DNA from: Paraburkholderia gardini
GTDB lineage: Bacteria; Pseudomonadota; Gammaproteobacteria; Burkholderiales; Burkholderiaceae
NCBI RefSeq assembly: GCF_907164575.1
Contig: NZ_CAJQYY010000005.1
Location: 62,001-126,000, forward strand
Reading direction: 5' to 3'
DNA length: 64,000 nt
Within the stretch, counting starts at the first letter, position 1, and the number at the start of each line of letters is the position of its first letter. The translations under genes and the position numbers were made by a program. A model generated the notes under the pieces. The model did not search any database and was not told the origin of the DNA. It saw nothing but the letters and a program-made list of their open reading frames with translations. This document shows, piece by piece, positions 27,563 to 40,807 of this stretch.

Positions 27563-29955
<2,393 letters not shown>

Positions 29956-30028
29956 ATCAGGCTGGTTTCGGCTTCAGTTGTCCGGCGACTGGACTACAGG
30001 CCAGACACGCAGGTCGAGAAAAAACCAG

Positions 30029-30946
30029 TCAGGCGACGCGGCGCCGACGCGAGTCGAACAAGAACGACAGGCCCACGCTCGACAGAATCACCGCGGTCGC
30101 GACCACGGTCGAGCGCGTCACGGGTTCGCCGAGCAGCAACGCGCCGAGCGCGACCGCGACGACTGGATTCACATACATGCAACTGCTCGCGATGATCGGG
30201 CTCGTGTGGCGGATCAGGTAGCCATACGCGACGTACGCGGCCATCGTGCCGACCAGCATCAGATACAGAAACGCGACCACCGGCAGGAAGTGCACCGCCT
30301 GCATCCGCTCGCCGGATACCCACGCGACGAGCGTCGCCATTCCACCGCCGAGGCCGATCTGCAGCGATGTCGACAGAAACAGGTCGGACGGCAGTTTCAG
30401 CCGTCCGGCCAGATGCGCGCCGCCCGCCCAGAAGAGCGCGCCGCAAAGAATCGCGAGACTGCCGCCCGCCGATCCCGGCGACGTATCGCCGTGACTCAGG
30501 ATCGCGATACCGGCAAGGCCGAGACCGATCGCGAACCATTCGCCCTTGCCGATCTTGCGGCCCGCAAGGGCCGCGATCACGGTCGCGAACAGCGGCACGG
30601 TGGCGACCATGACGGCGGCCGTGCCGGTACCGACGGTGCGCATCCCGTAAGCCAGCATGCCGCTCGACAAGCCCACCAGCATCGTGCCGACGAGCCCGGC
30701 GTTGCGGACTTCCGCCGCCGTCGGCCAGGCCGGCCGGCGACGCACCGCGAAGACAAAGAGGCCAATGCCCGCGAACAGGTTACGCAGCCCCGACAGCAGC
30801 AGCGGCGGGAAGGACCCGAGCGCCACGTGTACGGCGAGATACGTCGAGCCCCACACGATATAGACAACCGCCAGCGCGAGCGCGATCCGGCCTTGCGGTG
30901 TCTTCGGTGCGCGAAACGGGAAGGTTTCGGGAAACTGGAACGACAT
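30029..30946 (-). CDS. EamA/DMT-family transporter
   Basis: 305 residues from ATG 30946. Ten hydrophobic segments form two EamA repeats; the first opens IALALAVVYIVWGSTYLAV (the WGSxY motif of the family) and the second starts near residue 150 (LAILCGALFWAGGAHLAGR). The family exports amino acids or related metabolites. A longer in-frame extension to 31111 is Arg/Pro-rich and is not part of the membrane protein. It is convergent with fadH and has no partner gene. Confidence 0.87.
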   Translation of the reverse strand: MSFQFPETFPFRAPKTPQGRIALALAVVYIVWGSTYLAVHVALGSFPPLLLSGLRNLFAGIGLFVFAVRRRPAWPTAAEVRNAGLVGTMLVGLSSGMLAYGMRTVGTGTAAVMVATVPLFATVIAALAGRKIGKGEWFAIGLGLAGIAILSHGDTSPGSAGGSLAILCGALFWAGGAHLAGRLKLPSDLFLSTSLQIGLGGGMATLVAWVSGERMQAVHFLPVVAFLYLMLVGTMAAYVAYGYLIRHTSPIIASSCMYVNPVVAVALGALLLGEPVTRSTVVATAVILSSVGLSFLFDSRRRRVA

Positions 30947-31230
30947 GCGCTCAACCCGCCCACGCCGATGAAGGCGCCAGCCGGGAGGCGGCAGCATGGG
31001 AACGTGGGGGCGTGCGCCGCCCGGAAGAGGCGGATAAGCGATTGAAGCAGGACGACATGGCGGCAGTACGGCAGGAAACGTTTGCTGGCGGGAAATGGGC
31101 CGACTTGACACGCAATGACGCGGATTAAGCGCGGATCGAGCCTGCGTTCAGCGGGCATCGGCAGCATTATGCAATACCGCCGGCCGGTCTCACTGAAAGC
31201 AAACGTAATAAATAATCGCTGCGGCCCACG
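30947..31230. other. Upstream region of the EamA gene
   Basis: About 280 bases with no supported gene between the EamA start and the MXKDX terminator. Long frames here are Arg/Pro-rich shadows with no ribosome site. Confidence 0.4.
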
Positions 31231-31265
31231 AAAAAGGACCGGGCCCGCGCGAGCGGGTCCGGTCC
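31231..31265 (-). terminator. Rho-independent terminator for the MXKDX gene
   Basis: GGACCGGGCCCGC (31236-31248) pairs with GCGGGTCCGGTCC (31253-31265) with one wobble and a GCGA loop. On the minus strand it is followed by TTTTT. Confidence 0.85.
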
Positions 31266-31328
31266 CTGTTACACCGATACTGGCGGCATGACGGCATCCG
31301 CGCGGCGCGCGGATGCCGCGTGTGCCTG

Positions 31329-31640
31329 TCAGTTCGCCATTGCGCCCGATGCCTCGTGCTTCATGCCCATCGCGTCGCTGCCCTTTTTCATCTTCTTGTG
31401 GCTCATCTTGTCTTTCGACATGGAGTCTTTCGACATGGAGTCTTTCGACATGGAGTCCTTCGACATGGAGTCCTTCGACATGGAGTCCTTCGACATGGAG
31501 TCCTTCGACATCGAGTCTTTCGACATCGAATCGTGCGACATCGCGCCGTTAGCCATCGCGCCGCTGGCTGCCTGCGCGAATGCCGACGTGCCGCCAGCGA
31601 GGGATACGATTGCCAGTGCGGCGATTACGAGCTTTTTCAT
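31329..31640 (-). CDS. Pentapeptide MXKDX repeat protein, secreted
   Basis: 103 residues from ATG 31640, with GGAG 8 bases upstream. A signal peptide (KKLVIAALAIVSLAGG) ends at AFAQ (residue 23). Residues 34-78 are nine tandem pentapeptides: one MSHDS, seven MSKDS and one MSKDK. A Lys/Met/His-rich tail follows. This is the Burkholderia MXKDX family, exported small proteins of unknown function; the Met/His/Asp content could bind metal, which is speculation. The gene lies 142 bases downstream of the molybdopterin oxidoreductase gene on the same strand. Confidence 0.9.
   Translation of the reverse strand: MKKLVIAALAIVSLAGGTSAFAQAASGAMANGAMSHDSMSKDSMSKDSMSKDSMSKDSMSKDSMSKDSMSKDSMSKDKMSHKKMKKGSDAMGMKHEASGAMAN
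31407..31541. repeat. 15-base tandem repeat inside the MXKDX gene
   Basis: Nine head-to-tail 15-base units encode the MSxDx pentapeptides. Six central units share GACATGGAGTCYTTC with only synonymous changes. Unit number is likely to vary by replication slippage without breaking the frame, since the unit is a multiple of three. Confidence 0.95.
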
Positions 31641-31782
31641 GAGATCACTCCGTTTTGTTGTCAAAGATTGAACCGGCGTGTGCCGGGTATTGCTGAAGCT
31701 TCTGCCGTCCGGGATCATGCCGTGTGGTCCCCATGCAAACCTGTACAAACCTCTGCGGGCCCGCACGCATGATCCGCGCGCG

Positions 31783-32559
31783 TCAGGAGCCTCCGAACCA
31801 GTTGTAGCCCTGATTGACCCAGTAGCCGCCGGGATACGTATTCGTCACGAACATCTCGACGATGTGCTTCGGGTTCTTGTAGCCGAGCTTGGTGGGCATT
31901 CGCAGCTTCATCGGGAAGCCGTATTTCGGCGGCAGGCGCTGTCCGTCGTAGTCGAACGTGAGCAGCGTCTGCGGATGCAGCGCCGTCGGCATGTCGATGC
32001 TTTCGAAGTAGTTGTCCGCGCATTTGAAGCCGACGTATTTCGCCGATGTGTCCGCGCCCACGCGTCGCAGGAAATCGCCGAACGGCGTGCCGCCCCAGCG
32101 GCCGATCGCGCTCCACCCTTCCACGCAGATGTGGCGTGTGATCTGCTCGGCGTGCGGCAATGCGTAGAGTTCGGGCAGCGTCCACGTCTTCTTGCCCGTG
32201 ATAAGGCCGCCCAGCTGGAGCTTGTAGCTCGACGCATCGACTTCCGGCACGTCGTCGATATCGTAGAACGCGTTGAACGGAAACGGCCGCGTGATCTGCG
32301 CTTCGGTGTAGGTCGGCGCCATCTGCTTCGGATCGAAAATGAACGCCTGCGCGCTGTCGTTCAGACGCGACACGGCGGTAAGAAACGTGTTCACCGAATC
32401 GTTGTCGGTGATCGAGCAGCCGGTCAGCATCGTGAGACCGCCGAGCGTCAGAATCTGTTTGCCGAACAGGCGCCGTGACGGCATCGCGAGTTCGCGGCGG
32501 GCGTCGATCAGGATCGATTCGCGGTCGAGTTTGATAGCGGGTTTGTGTTCCGGCTTCAT
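31783..32559 (-). CDS. Molybdopterin-dependent oxidoreductase (MsrP/YedY-like, sulfite oxidase fold)
   Basis: 258 residues. A twin-arginine motif SRRLFGK (Arg29-Arg30) precedes a hydrophobic stretch ending in LTGC (Cys48), so export by Tat, possibly with lipid attachment, is likely. The molybdenum-ligating Cys is Cys145 in RHICVEGWSAIGRWGG. Other family blocks are KYVGFKCADNY, LLTFDYDGQRLPPKYG and LGYKNPKHI. MsrP enzymes reduce methionine sulfoxide in periplasmic proteins. This copy is shorter than E. coli MsrP, and its partner is a cytochrome b561-type protein rather than MsrQ, so the substrate may differ. Its ATG overlaps the stop of the cytochrome gene by four bases. Confidence 0.85.
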   Translation of the reverse strand: MKPEHKPAIKLDRESILIDARRELAMPSRRLFGKQILTLGGLTMLTGCSITDNDSVNTFLTAVSRLNDSAQAFIFDPKQMAPTYTEAQITRPFPFNAFYDIDDVPEVDASSYKLQLGGLITGKKTWTLPELYALPHAEQITRHICVEGWSAIGRWGGTPFGDFLRRVGADTSAKYVGFKCADNYFESIDMPTALHPQTLLTFDYDGQRLPPKYGFPMKLRMPTKLGYKNPKHIVEMFVTNTYPGGYWVNQGYNWFGGS

Positions 32560-33212
32560 GATCTGGAACCTCCCTGACGGCCGCGCAGCATCGTGAGCAG
32601 CGAGCGCGGCACGAGCGCGACCATCGCGACGTGCACGACGATAAACGCGGCCATCAGCGACATCGCGGTGAAATGAACGATGCGTGCCGTGTCGTAGCCG
32701 CCCATCAGTTCGCGAAGCAGCGGAAACTGCACCGACTTCCAGATCGCGAGGCCCGACAGCACGAGCACGATCAGGTCGCCAATGACGAACAGGTACGCGA
32801 ATTTCTGCACGGCGTTGTACTGACGCAGGTCGGCGTGCGAGAGCTTGCCCGTGAGCGCGGCCACGAGATCGCCGGCGATCGCGCGCGGCGAGAGCGGCAG
32901 GAACTTGTGCCAGAAGCGCCCGCCCGCGAGATTGAGCGTGAGGTATACGAGGCCGTTGAAAACCAGCAGCCACATCGCGGCGAAATGCCATTGCAGCGCG
33001 CCGCCGAGCCAGCCGCCGAGCGTCAGCGACGGCGGAAACATGAACGCCGGAAAAATCGGCGACGCATCGTAGATGCGCCAGCCCGACAGCATCATGACGA
33101 TGGCGGCAAGCGCGTTGAGCCAGTGCGTGACGCGCACCCAGGCCGGATGTATCGCGCCACTCGCGGGCGCGGCCGGCGGCGCGGCGCTGGCGTGAAGACG
33201 GGACGTATGCAT
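32556..33212 (-). CDS. Cytochrome b561-type membrane subunit
   Basis: 218 residues with four main membrane helices after a Pro/Ala-rich N-terminus of 25 residues. Candidate heme ligands are the His residues in VRVTHWLNA, LQWHFAAMW, ARIVHFTAMS and FIVVHVAMV, each in a predicted helix. It would carry electrons from the quinone pool to the Tat-exported molybdoenzyme encoded directly downstream, with which it overlaps by four bases. The fit to the bacterial cytochrome b561/Ni-Fe hydrogenase b-subunit family is good. Confidence 0.88.
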   Translation of the reverse strand: MHTSRLHASAAPPAAPASGAIHPAWVRVTHWLNALAAIVMMLSGWRIYDASPIFPAFMFPPSLTLGGWLGGALQWHFAAMWLLVFNGLVYLTLNLAGGRFWHKFLPLSPRAIAGDLVAALTGKLSHADLRQYNAVQKFAYLFVIGDLIVLVLSGLAIWKSVQFPLLRELMGGYDTARIVHFTAMSLMAAFIVVHVAMVALVPRSLLTMLRGRQGGSRS

Positions 33213-33268
33213 CGAATGCTCCTCAGTTTCCGTGAATCAGTGGATCGGTGGATCCGTAAAGCGACGGT

Positions 33269-34147
33269 TCAGTGACAGGCGCCGAGATCGGCCACCTGAA
33301 GCACATCGCCAGTCGCGGCATTCTCAACGAACGCAACCACACCGAATTTATTCCCTGACGTGGACGTATTTGTGCCGGCGTCGGTACCGGCATCGCGATC
33401 GAATGCGCTCAACGCGACATCCTGATGAATCCGCGCGTGACCGGCGACGAGCGGCACCGGCCCGATCCATTGCCGCACGACCCGCTCGTGATGCAGCGTC
33501 GCGCCGCTGTTTTCGCCGGCGCGCACCTGCGAACTCAGGTTGTTTTCATAGACCGCCACGTAAGCGTTCAACCTGTCGTTGCCGGTTGCGCGCGCGGTAA
33601 AGGTGGCGTCGACATCGAGCGCGGCTGCCGCACCCGTGGCCAGCGGGGCGAGGGCGATCGCGACATCGGCCTGGGCGGGACTTGCCGTCACGTCCTGCAC
33701 GCGCGATTCGAAGCTGGAACGCTGCGACCAGCTGCGCAGTTCGCGCCCGGAGACGAATACTTCCGGCGTGTAGATCGTGTGACCGCCCGCGCGATCGGTC
33801 AGGCTTTGCTGACGCTCGGTGAATCGATGCTGCGAAAAACGGTCCGTCCAGCCGAGGCTGTTCCAGTAATCGACGTGCAGCGCGAGCGGCACAACACTTT
33901 CCGGCACGCCGCCGCCCTTCCACTGGCTCAGCCAGCGGTCCGCGGGCGGACAGCTGTTGCAACCCTCGCTGCTGTACAGCTCGACGAGCGCGACGCGATG
34001 CGCCGGGCTGCGCGCGGTGCACATCGCGGTAGCGGCCTGCGCGACACCGCTCGTCGCCAGTGCGAGCGTCAGCACGAAAGCACGCACCACGTGCGCGCAA
34101 CGTGCCGGTTCGCGCGATGTCGACGATCGGGTTGAAAGCATTTGCAT
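33269..34147 (-). CDS. DUF1223 secreted protein (thioredoxin-like)
   Basis: 292 residues from ATG 34147, with GGAG 7 bases upstream. A signal peptide (FVLTLALATSGVAQA) ends near residue 40. The mature start ALVELYSSEGCNSCPPADRW holds the DUF1223 signature with a CxxC pair, followed by YTPEVFVSG and HERVVRQWIG. The thioredoxin-like CNSC motif suggests a periplasmic redox role. It lies 56 bases before the cytochrome b gene on the same strand, so it may belong to the molybdoenzyme operon. Confidence 0.85.
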   Translation of the reverse strand: MQMLSTRSSTSREPARCAHVVRAFVLTLALATSGVAQAATAMCTARSPAHRVALVELYSSEGCNSCPPADRWLSQWKGGGVPESVVPLALHVDYWNSLGWTDRFSQHRFTERQQSLTDRAGGHTIYTPEVFVSGRELRSWSQRSSFESRVQDVTASPAQADVAIALAPLATGAAAALDVDATFTARATGNDRLNAYVAVYENNLSSQVRAGENSGATLHHERVVRQWIGPVPLVAGHARIHQDVALSAFDRDAGTDAGTNTSTSGNKFGVVAFVENAATGDVLQVADLGACH

Positions 34148-34479
34148 GGCAGGCTCCGTCTGGAAATCTGCACGTTTGTCGTTGCGCATCCGCTGTTATG
34201 ACAGCGCGGGCGAATTTTTTTTGCGGGTATGGCAGCACCGCTGCCGTAAAAGTAAAAGGACGATCGTTACGGGGAGCGACTCATGCCTTTATTGGTGCGC
34301 GGCGAGCCCCGAAGATTACGAAATGGTTACCGCCAGACGTGTGTCCGGCAACAACGCAAGTCGAAAGAAAGCCACAAGGTCAGACGAAATGCCGGCATGA
34401 ATCACGCGCCGCTGGCCGCGGCGATTTTTTCGAGACGGGTTGCCATGCGCCCAAAACCCGGTGTATTGTGTGCGCTGCT

Positions 34480-36678
<2,199 letters not shown>

Positions 36679-36738
36679 TTCACGGCGATGGCCATAACTG
36701 CCGCAAACACGCGATGCCGCGCGTGAACGGCAGGCAAG

Positions 36739-36767
36739 GAAGCCCGCTTCGGCGGGCTTCATCTTTT
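36739..36767 (+). terminator. Rho-independent terminator of thiC
   Basis: GAAGCCCGC-TTCG-GCGGGCTTC, a perfect 9-base stem with a stable TTCG tetraloop, followed by ATCTTTT. Confidence 0.9.
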
Positions 36768-36862
36768 GTGCGTGCCGTGTAGCAGCGGGCTTCGCCCCCA
36801 TCGGATGGGCAGGAACGCGGGATGCTTCTTCTTTCATCATCCAGACAGGAAGAGGTGTCACC

Positions 36863-37075
36863 ATGAAAGCGATTCAGCGAGTGAGCGCGATTGCGGCCCT
36901 GGTCACGGTGGTCGCGAGTCTGTCGGCCTGCGACGGCATGAGTCCGCGTACACGGGACACGGCAATCGGCGCGGGCGTGGGTGGCGCGGCGGGCGCCGCG
37001 ATCGGCGGCAGCACGCTGTCGACGCTCGGCGGTGCCGCCGTCGGCGGTGTAATCGGGAATCAGGTCGGCAAGTAA
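36863..37075 (+). CDS. Glycine-zipper lipoprotein (OsmB-like)
   Basis: 70 residues. The signal peptide ends in the lipobox LSAC (Cys23). The mature part is almost entirely a glycine zipper (GAGVGGAAGAAIGG and GGAAVGGVIGNQVGK), the pattern of OsmB/SlyB-type 2TM lipoproteins, which would insert as a helical hairpin. AGAGGTG precedes the ATG. Such proteins are envelope-stress related. The gene is monocistronic. Confidence 0.85.
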   Translation: MKAIQRVSAIAALVTVVASLSACDGMSPRTRDTAIGAGVGGAAGAAIGGSTLSTLGGAAVGGVIGNQVGK

Positions 37076-37385
37076 GCGATGGAATGACGCTTTGTGTGAG
37101 CTGAGCTTGTGCGCGCTGCCGTTGGGGCGCGGCTCATGTGGCTCGAAATCCACGTGCGACGGTCGCGCACGAACAGCGCGCCGGTTTGCGTCGCTTGACT
37201 GCCACGGGCAAGGTGACCCTGAAATATGCGGTAACCGCTTCCTAACCCCATATGGCCGACGTCGGCGTAAGCTCGAGGAAGCGCATCGCCCGGCGAGGCG
37301 ACGCAATGGACGCGGCCACGCATGGGAATGATGTGCTGGCCGCGCGCGGTGTGGCCACGTAGCGTGACCAGTCAGGGAGTGCGTC
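37076..37385. other. Gap between two small lipoprotein genes
   Basis: 310 bases; no frame carries a ribosome site or family pattern. It presumably holds the promoter of the next lipoprotein gene. Confidence 0.4.
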
Positions 37386-37841
37386 ATGAAGCCCGTCTCC
37401 ATCATCCTTCGTTCAGCCGGGGCCGCCCTGTTGCTGGCGCTGTCCGGCTGTTACTACCCGTACGGTTATTACCCATACGGTTATTATCCGTACGGCTACA
37501 ACGCCGTCCCTGCCGCCGCGACCCAACAGGAAATGCCCGCCGGCCAGCAGACTGACCAGAACGGCGTCTACACGCAGGCGGTGCCGCCGACGCAGTCGAC
37601 GCAGCAAAACACCGCATCGACCGGCTACGTGCCCCCCGCCGTGCCGGCCTACTACCCCGCATACCCTGCATACCCGGCTTACCCCGCGTATTACGGCTAT
37701 CCCGCCTGGTATGGGCCTTCGGTCGCGATCGGCTTCGGATTCTGGGGCGGCGGATGCTGTTATCACGGCGGCTACTATCACGGCGGCGGGTATCACCACG
37801 GCGGAGGCGGCTACTACCACGGCGGAGGACACGGTCACTAG
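37386..37841 (+). CDS. Tyr/Gly/His-rich lipoprotein
   Basis: 151 residues with GGGAG 7 bases before the ATG. A signal peptide ends in LSGC (Cys22). The mature protein is low-complexity: YYPYGYYPYGY at the N-terminus, a Gln/Thr/Pro stretch, a PAYPAYPAYPAY repeat, and a C-terminal Gly/His/Tyr tail (HGGGYHHGGGGYYHGGGHGH). No enzymatic fold is recognisable. The His-rich tail could bind metal ions and the Tyr repeats could mediate surface interactions, but both are guesses. Similar proteins of unknown function occur in Burkholderia. Confidence 0.75.
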   Translation: MKPVSIILRSAGAALLLALSGCYYPYGYYPYGYYPYGYNAVPAAATQQEMPAGQQTDQNGVYTQAVPPTQSTQQNTASTGYVPPAVPAYYPAYPAYPAYPAYYGYPAWYGPSVAIGFGFWGGGCCYHGGYYHGGGYHHGGGGYYHGGGHGH

Positions 37842-38389
37842 GACCGTATCGTCGCGGTTCGGAACGTAGTCATCCTGCGTGATGGAAGAGCGTGTCCGTT
37901 GCCATGCCAACGCATCGAATCAGATCGCTTTCTTTCGTTTTGCCTTCAAATCCTCCTCGCCGGTAGTTTCCCCTCTTAACGGCGCGGGGCAGGGCTCTAT
38001 GCTGCGACTGGTTTGCGAACTGTCTGTTTAATTAGCGAAACAACGTGTGTAGTCCGACGATGTCGCTTCGGTCCGTCCTGTCTCAAGCGGCGCGACGATC
38101 AGATTTTTTATAGCGCGTCGATTCCTGTAACAACGAAGGAGTCTTCTCACTGTTCTGCTCGGGGTTCTCGTCTGGCTGCAGCAGAACGTGCTGACGGGGA
38201 TGATTCCACATTGATTTTGCATTAGCCGGGCGTGTCCCGCCGTGCATGGCGGGGGGCGGATCCGGATCGTCGTGGCGCCGCCTGCGTGCGGGGCGGCGTC
38301 ACGATAACGAGAGGTGTCCGCGCAGGCGGTGCGCGCGTGCTTGCTGTTTCACTCCAGCCTGAAGTATTCCCCAGGACGCCGGTGCTACC
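37842..38389. other. Gap between lipoprotein and EamA genes
   Basis: About 550 bases without a supported gene. Short frames here lack ribosome sites. The middle part is comparatively AT-rich, consistent with promoter DNA. Confidence 0.4.
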
Positions 38390-39361
38390 ATGCCTGCGAG
38401 TCGCGACCCAACTGCGCGCGACGCTCCTTCGATGACCCTCAAAAATCTCGTCCAGCTACTCATCCTCGCGGCCCTGTGGGGCGCATCGTTCCTGTTTATT
38501 CGCGTCGGGGTGAGCGACTTTGGCGTCGCGCCGCTGATGGCGCTGCGCGTCGGCATCGGCGCGCTGTTTCTCTTCGCCGTGCTGCTCGCGCGACGTCCCG
38601 CGCGCGAAGCGTTCGGCACACTTCGCAGCCGCGCGTGGCCACTCGTCGTCGTGGGCCTTCTGAACTCGGCGGCGCCGTTCTGCCTCTTCGCTTATGCGGA
38701 GCTGACGCTCTCCGCCGGGGTGACGTCGGTCATCAACGCGACGACGCCGCTGTGGGGCGCGCTCGTCGGGTTCCTGTGGCTCAAGGACCGGCTCAGCGCA
38801 CTGCGCAGCCTCGGCATGGTGATCGGCTTTCTCGGTGTGCTGATGCTCGTGTGGGAGCAGATCGCCGCACCGCAAGGCGCAGGCGTCACGCCCGCGACCA
38901 CCGCGCTCGCCGCTGCAGCCGCGCTCGGCGCGACGCTGCTGTATGGCATCGCGGCGAATTACACGAAGCGGCATCTGATGGGCGTCGACTCGCTTACCGT
39001 CGCCGCCGGCACGATGATGGGCGCGACGATCCTCCTGCTACCGGTCGCCATCGCCACGTGGCCCGTCACGCCGGTCTCCGTGCATGCCTGGGGCGCCGTG
39101 ATCGCGCTGGGTGTCGCGTGCACCGGCGTCGCGTACATGCTGTTCTTCCACCTGATCGCGGTGGCCGGGCCCGCTCGTGCAATCACCGTCACGTTCGTGA
39201 TTCCGATCTTCGGCATCCTGTGGGGCGCACTCTTTCTCGGCGAGCAGGTTTCGTCCGCCATGGTCGAAGGATGCGCGGTGATTCTCGTCGGGACGGCGCT
39301 GGCAACGGGTGTGATCAAACGCATCCCAGGTTTCGGCGCACGCAGCCGCGAGGCCGGCTAG
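38390..39361 (+). CDS. EamA/DMT-family transporter (second in window)
   Basis: 323 residues from ATG 38390; an ATG at 38432, directly before the first helix, is an equally plausible start. Ten membrane segments form two EamA repeats, opening with LLILAALWGASFLFIRVG and with LGATLLYGIAANYTKRH in the second half. It probably exports a small metabolite. It is unrelated in detail to the EamA gene at 30029-30946. Convergent with bamC; a terminator for the latter lies between. Confidence 0.87.
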   Translation: MPASRDPTARDAPSMTLKNLVQLLILAALWGASFLFIRVGVSDFGVAPLMALRVGIGALFLFAVLLARRPAREAFGTLRSRAWPLVVVGLLNSAAPFCLFAYAELTLSAGVTSVINATTPLWGALVGFLWLKDRLSALRSLGMVIGFLGVLMLVWEQIAAPQGAGVTPATTALAAAAALGATLLYGIAANYTKRHLMGVDSLTVAAGTMMGATILLLPVAIATWPVTPVSVHAWGAVIALGVACTGVAYMLFFHLIAVAGPARAITVTFVIPIFGILWGALFLGEQVSSAMVEGCAVILVGTALATGVIKRIPGFGARSREAG

Positions 39362-39511
39362 AGAGTCATCCGCCCTGCCCGCGAGAACCGGAAATTGCCC
39401 GCCGCCGGGGAGGCTGGCGGGCAAAACCACTGCCACCGGGTGAGCGAGGTTCGGCGCGCGGGCGCACAGGCCATCAACGGGCGAAACGCTACTTCTTCTG
39501 GTTCCGGGCGC

Positions 39512-39545
39512 AAAAAACCCGCCTGCGGGCCAGCCAGGCGGGTTT
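39512..39545 (-). terminator. Rho-independent terminator of bamC
   Basis: AAACCCGCCTG (39515-39525) and CAGGCGGGTTT (39535-39545) form a perfect 11-base stem; on the minus strand it runs into TTTTTT. Confidence 0.9.
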
Positions 39546-39580
39546 GATGTCACACGTCGCTTGAGAACCGCGGCTCAGGC

Positions 39581-40807
39581 TCAGTGCAGCTGATCGACCA
39601 CCAGTGCCATGATCTGCCTGGCCGGTGCGGACGAATCGATTTCACCCTTTTCGTCGACGACTGCCACGCGCGTCTGGTTCGGCGTCACCGCACGGACATT
39701 CACGCGATACTGCTTTGCGACCTTCTCTTTCTTGCCGTGGAACACCTGGCTCCAGAAGCCCTGCTCAGCCGAGGACATGTCTTTCGGATCCACGTAACGC
39801 ACGAAGTACAGGCCCTTCGTACGGTCGCGGTCGTCCACCGTGAAGTTGCTGCGATCGAGCGCCAGGCCCACGCGCAGCCAGGCGCGATCGTACGGCTCGC
39901 CGAGCGTGAGTTCCGTGGACGTGTACTGACTGCCGCCCGCATCGCGCTCGTCCGGCGTCGGGGTTTGCGCGGCAAGCGCGACGTTCTGCGCCGCCGTGGC
40001 GGCCGCGGCCGATTTCGCGGCCGAAGCGCCAGTTGCCGCAGCAGGCGCGGTTTGCGCCCCTGCCGGCGACGCCGCGGCAGACTGCGAGCCGGTCTGGCTG
40101 CGCGAGTCGGCCACCGCCAGCGAGGCCATCAGGCGTTTCAGGTATTCGGTCTCGAGGGCGGGATCATTGGGCTTCGCCTGCCATTGGCTCGAGTCGTTGT
40201 TCGGACCGGTCAGCGCTTCACGCATGCCCTTCTGGCTCACGAACACGTAAGTGCCGCCATTCGGCGCCGGTTCGAGACGCGTGCGATATTTATTGCGTTC
40301 CGACGTCACATACGAGGTGCCCATCGCCTTCGACAGCGTATTGCGGATCAAGCCATCGTTGATCTGCGCGTGCGTTTCGTTCCAGTCGGTTTCCATCACG
40401 CCCTTGTCGCGCTGGTCGACGACCAGCAGGAAACCCTGTTCCTGCCAGAAACGGCGGATTTGCGGCCATGCCTGATCGGGTGACCTGTTATCGATCACGA
40501 GCCAGCTTTCGGTGCCGTCGCGCTGGATGTGCATGTTCGCGACCGCCGGCACCACTGCGTTCGTGACGGGCGCCGTTTCCTGGACCTGTTTCAGCGTGGA
40601 CAGCGATGTTTCGCCGCCCTGCGGCGGCAGGGACCGCTGATCGGCCGTTTCTTCGATCATGTTCGGCGGCACGGCCAGCGACACTTCCTTCGATTTCGAA
40701 TCGCTCTTGTAATCGACTTGAGTGGGCGACGGCGCGCTGCAGCCGGCGACGAGCCCGCCTGCCACCAGCAATGCTGCGAACCGCGGGGTAAGACGACGAT
40801 CAGTCAT
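39581..40807 (-). CDS. bamC: Outer-membrane protein assembly factor BamC
   Basis: 408 residues with the lipobox VAGC (Cys23). An unstructured N-terminal lasso (VDYKSDSKSKEVSLAVPPNM) is followed by two helix-grip domains: the first from SWLVIDNRSPDQAWPQIRRF, the second from LTLGEPYDRAWLRVGLAL, joined by a 60-residue Ala/Thr/Gln-rich linker. It is the lipoprotein subunit of the Bam complex on the inner face of the outer membrane. In many beta- and gammaproteobacteria bamC follows dapA; here no dapA precedes it within the window. Confidence 0.88.
   Translation of the reverse strand: MTDRRLTPRFAALLVAGGLVAGCSAPSPTQVDYKSDSKSKEVSLAVPPNMIEETADQRSLPPQGGETSLSTLKQVQETAPVTNAVVPAVANMHIQRDGTESWLVIDNRSPDQAWPQIRRFWQEQGFLLVVDQRDKGVMETDWNETHAQINDGLIRNTLSKAMGTSYVTSERNKYRTRLEPAPNGGTYVFVSQKGMREALTGPNNDSSQWQAKPNDPALETEYLKRLMASLAVADSRSQTGSQSAAASPAGAQTAPAAATGASAAKSAAAATAAQNVALAAQTPTPDERDAGGSQYTSTELTLGEPYDRAWLRVGLALDRSNFTVDDRDRTKGLYFVRYVDPKDMSSAEQGFWSQVFHGKKEKVAKQYRVNVRAVTPNQTRVAVVDEKGEIDSSAPARQIMALVVDQLH

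Noticed and set aside
31407..31541. CRISPR-like array of short repeats
   Set aside because: Units are 15 bases, contiguous and without spacers, and are translated in frame as MXKDX pentapeptides.
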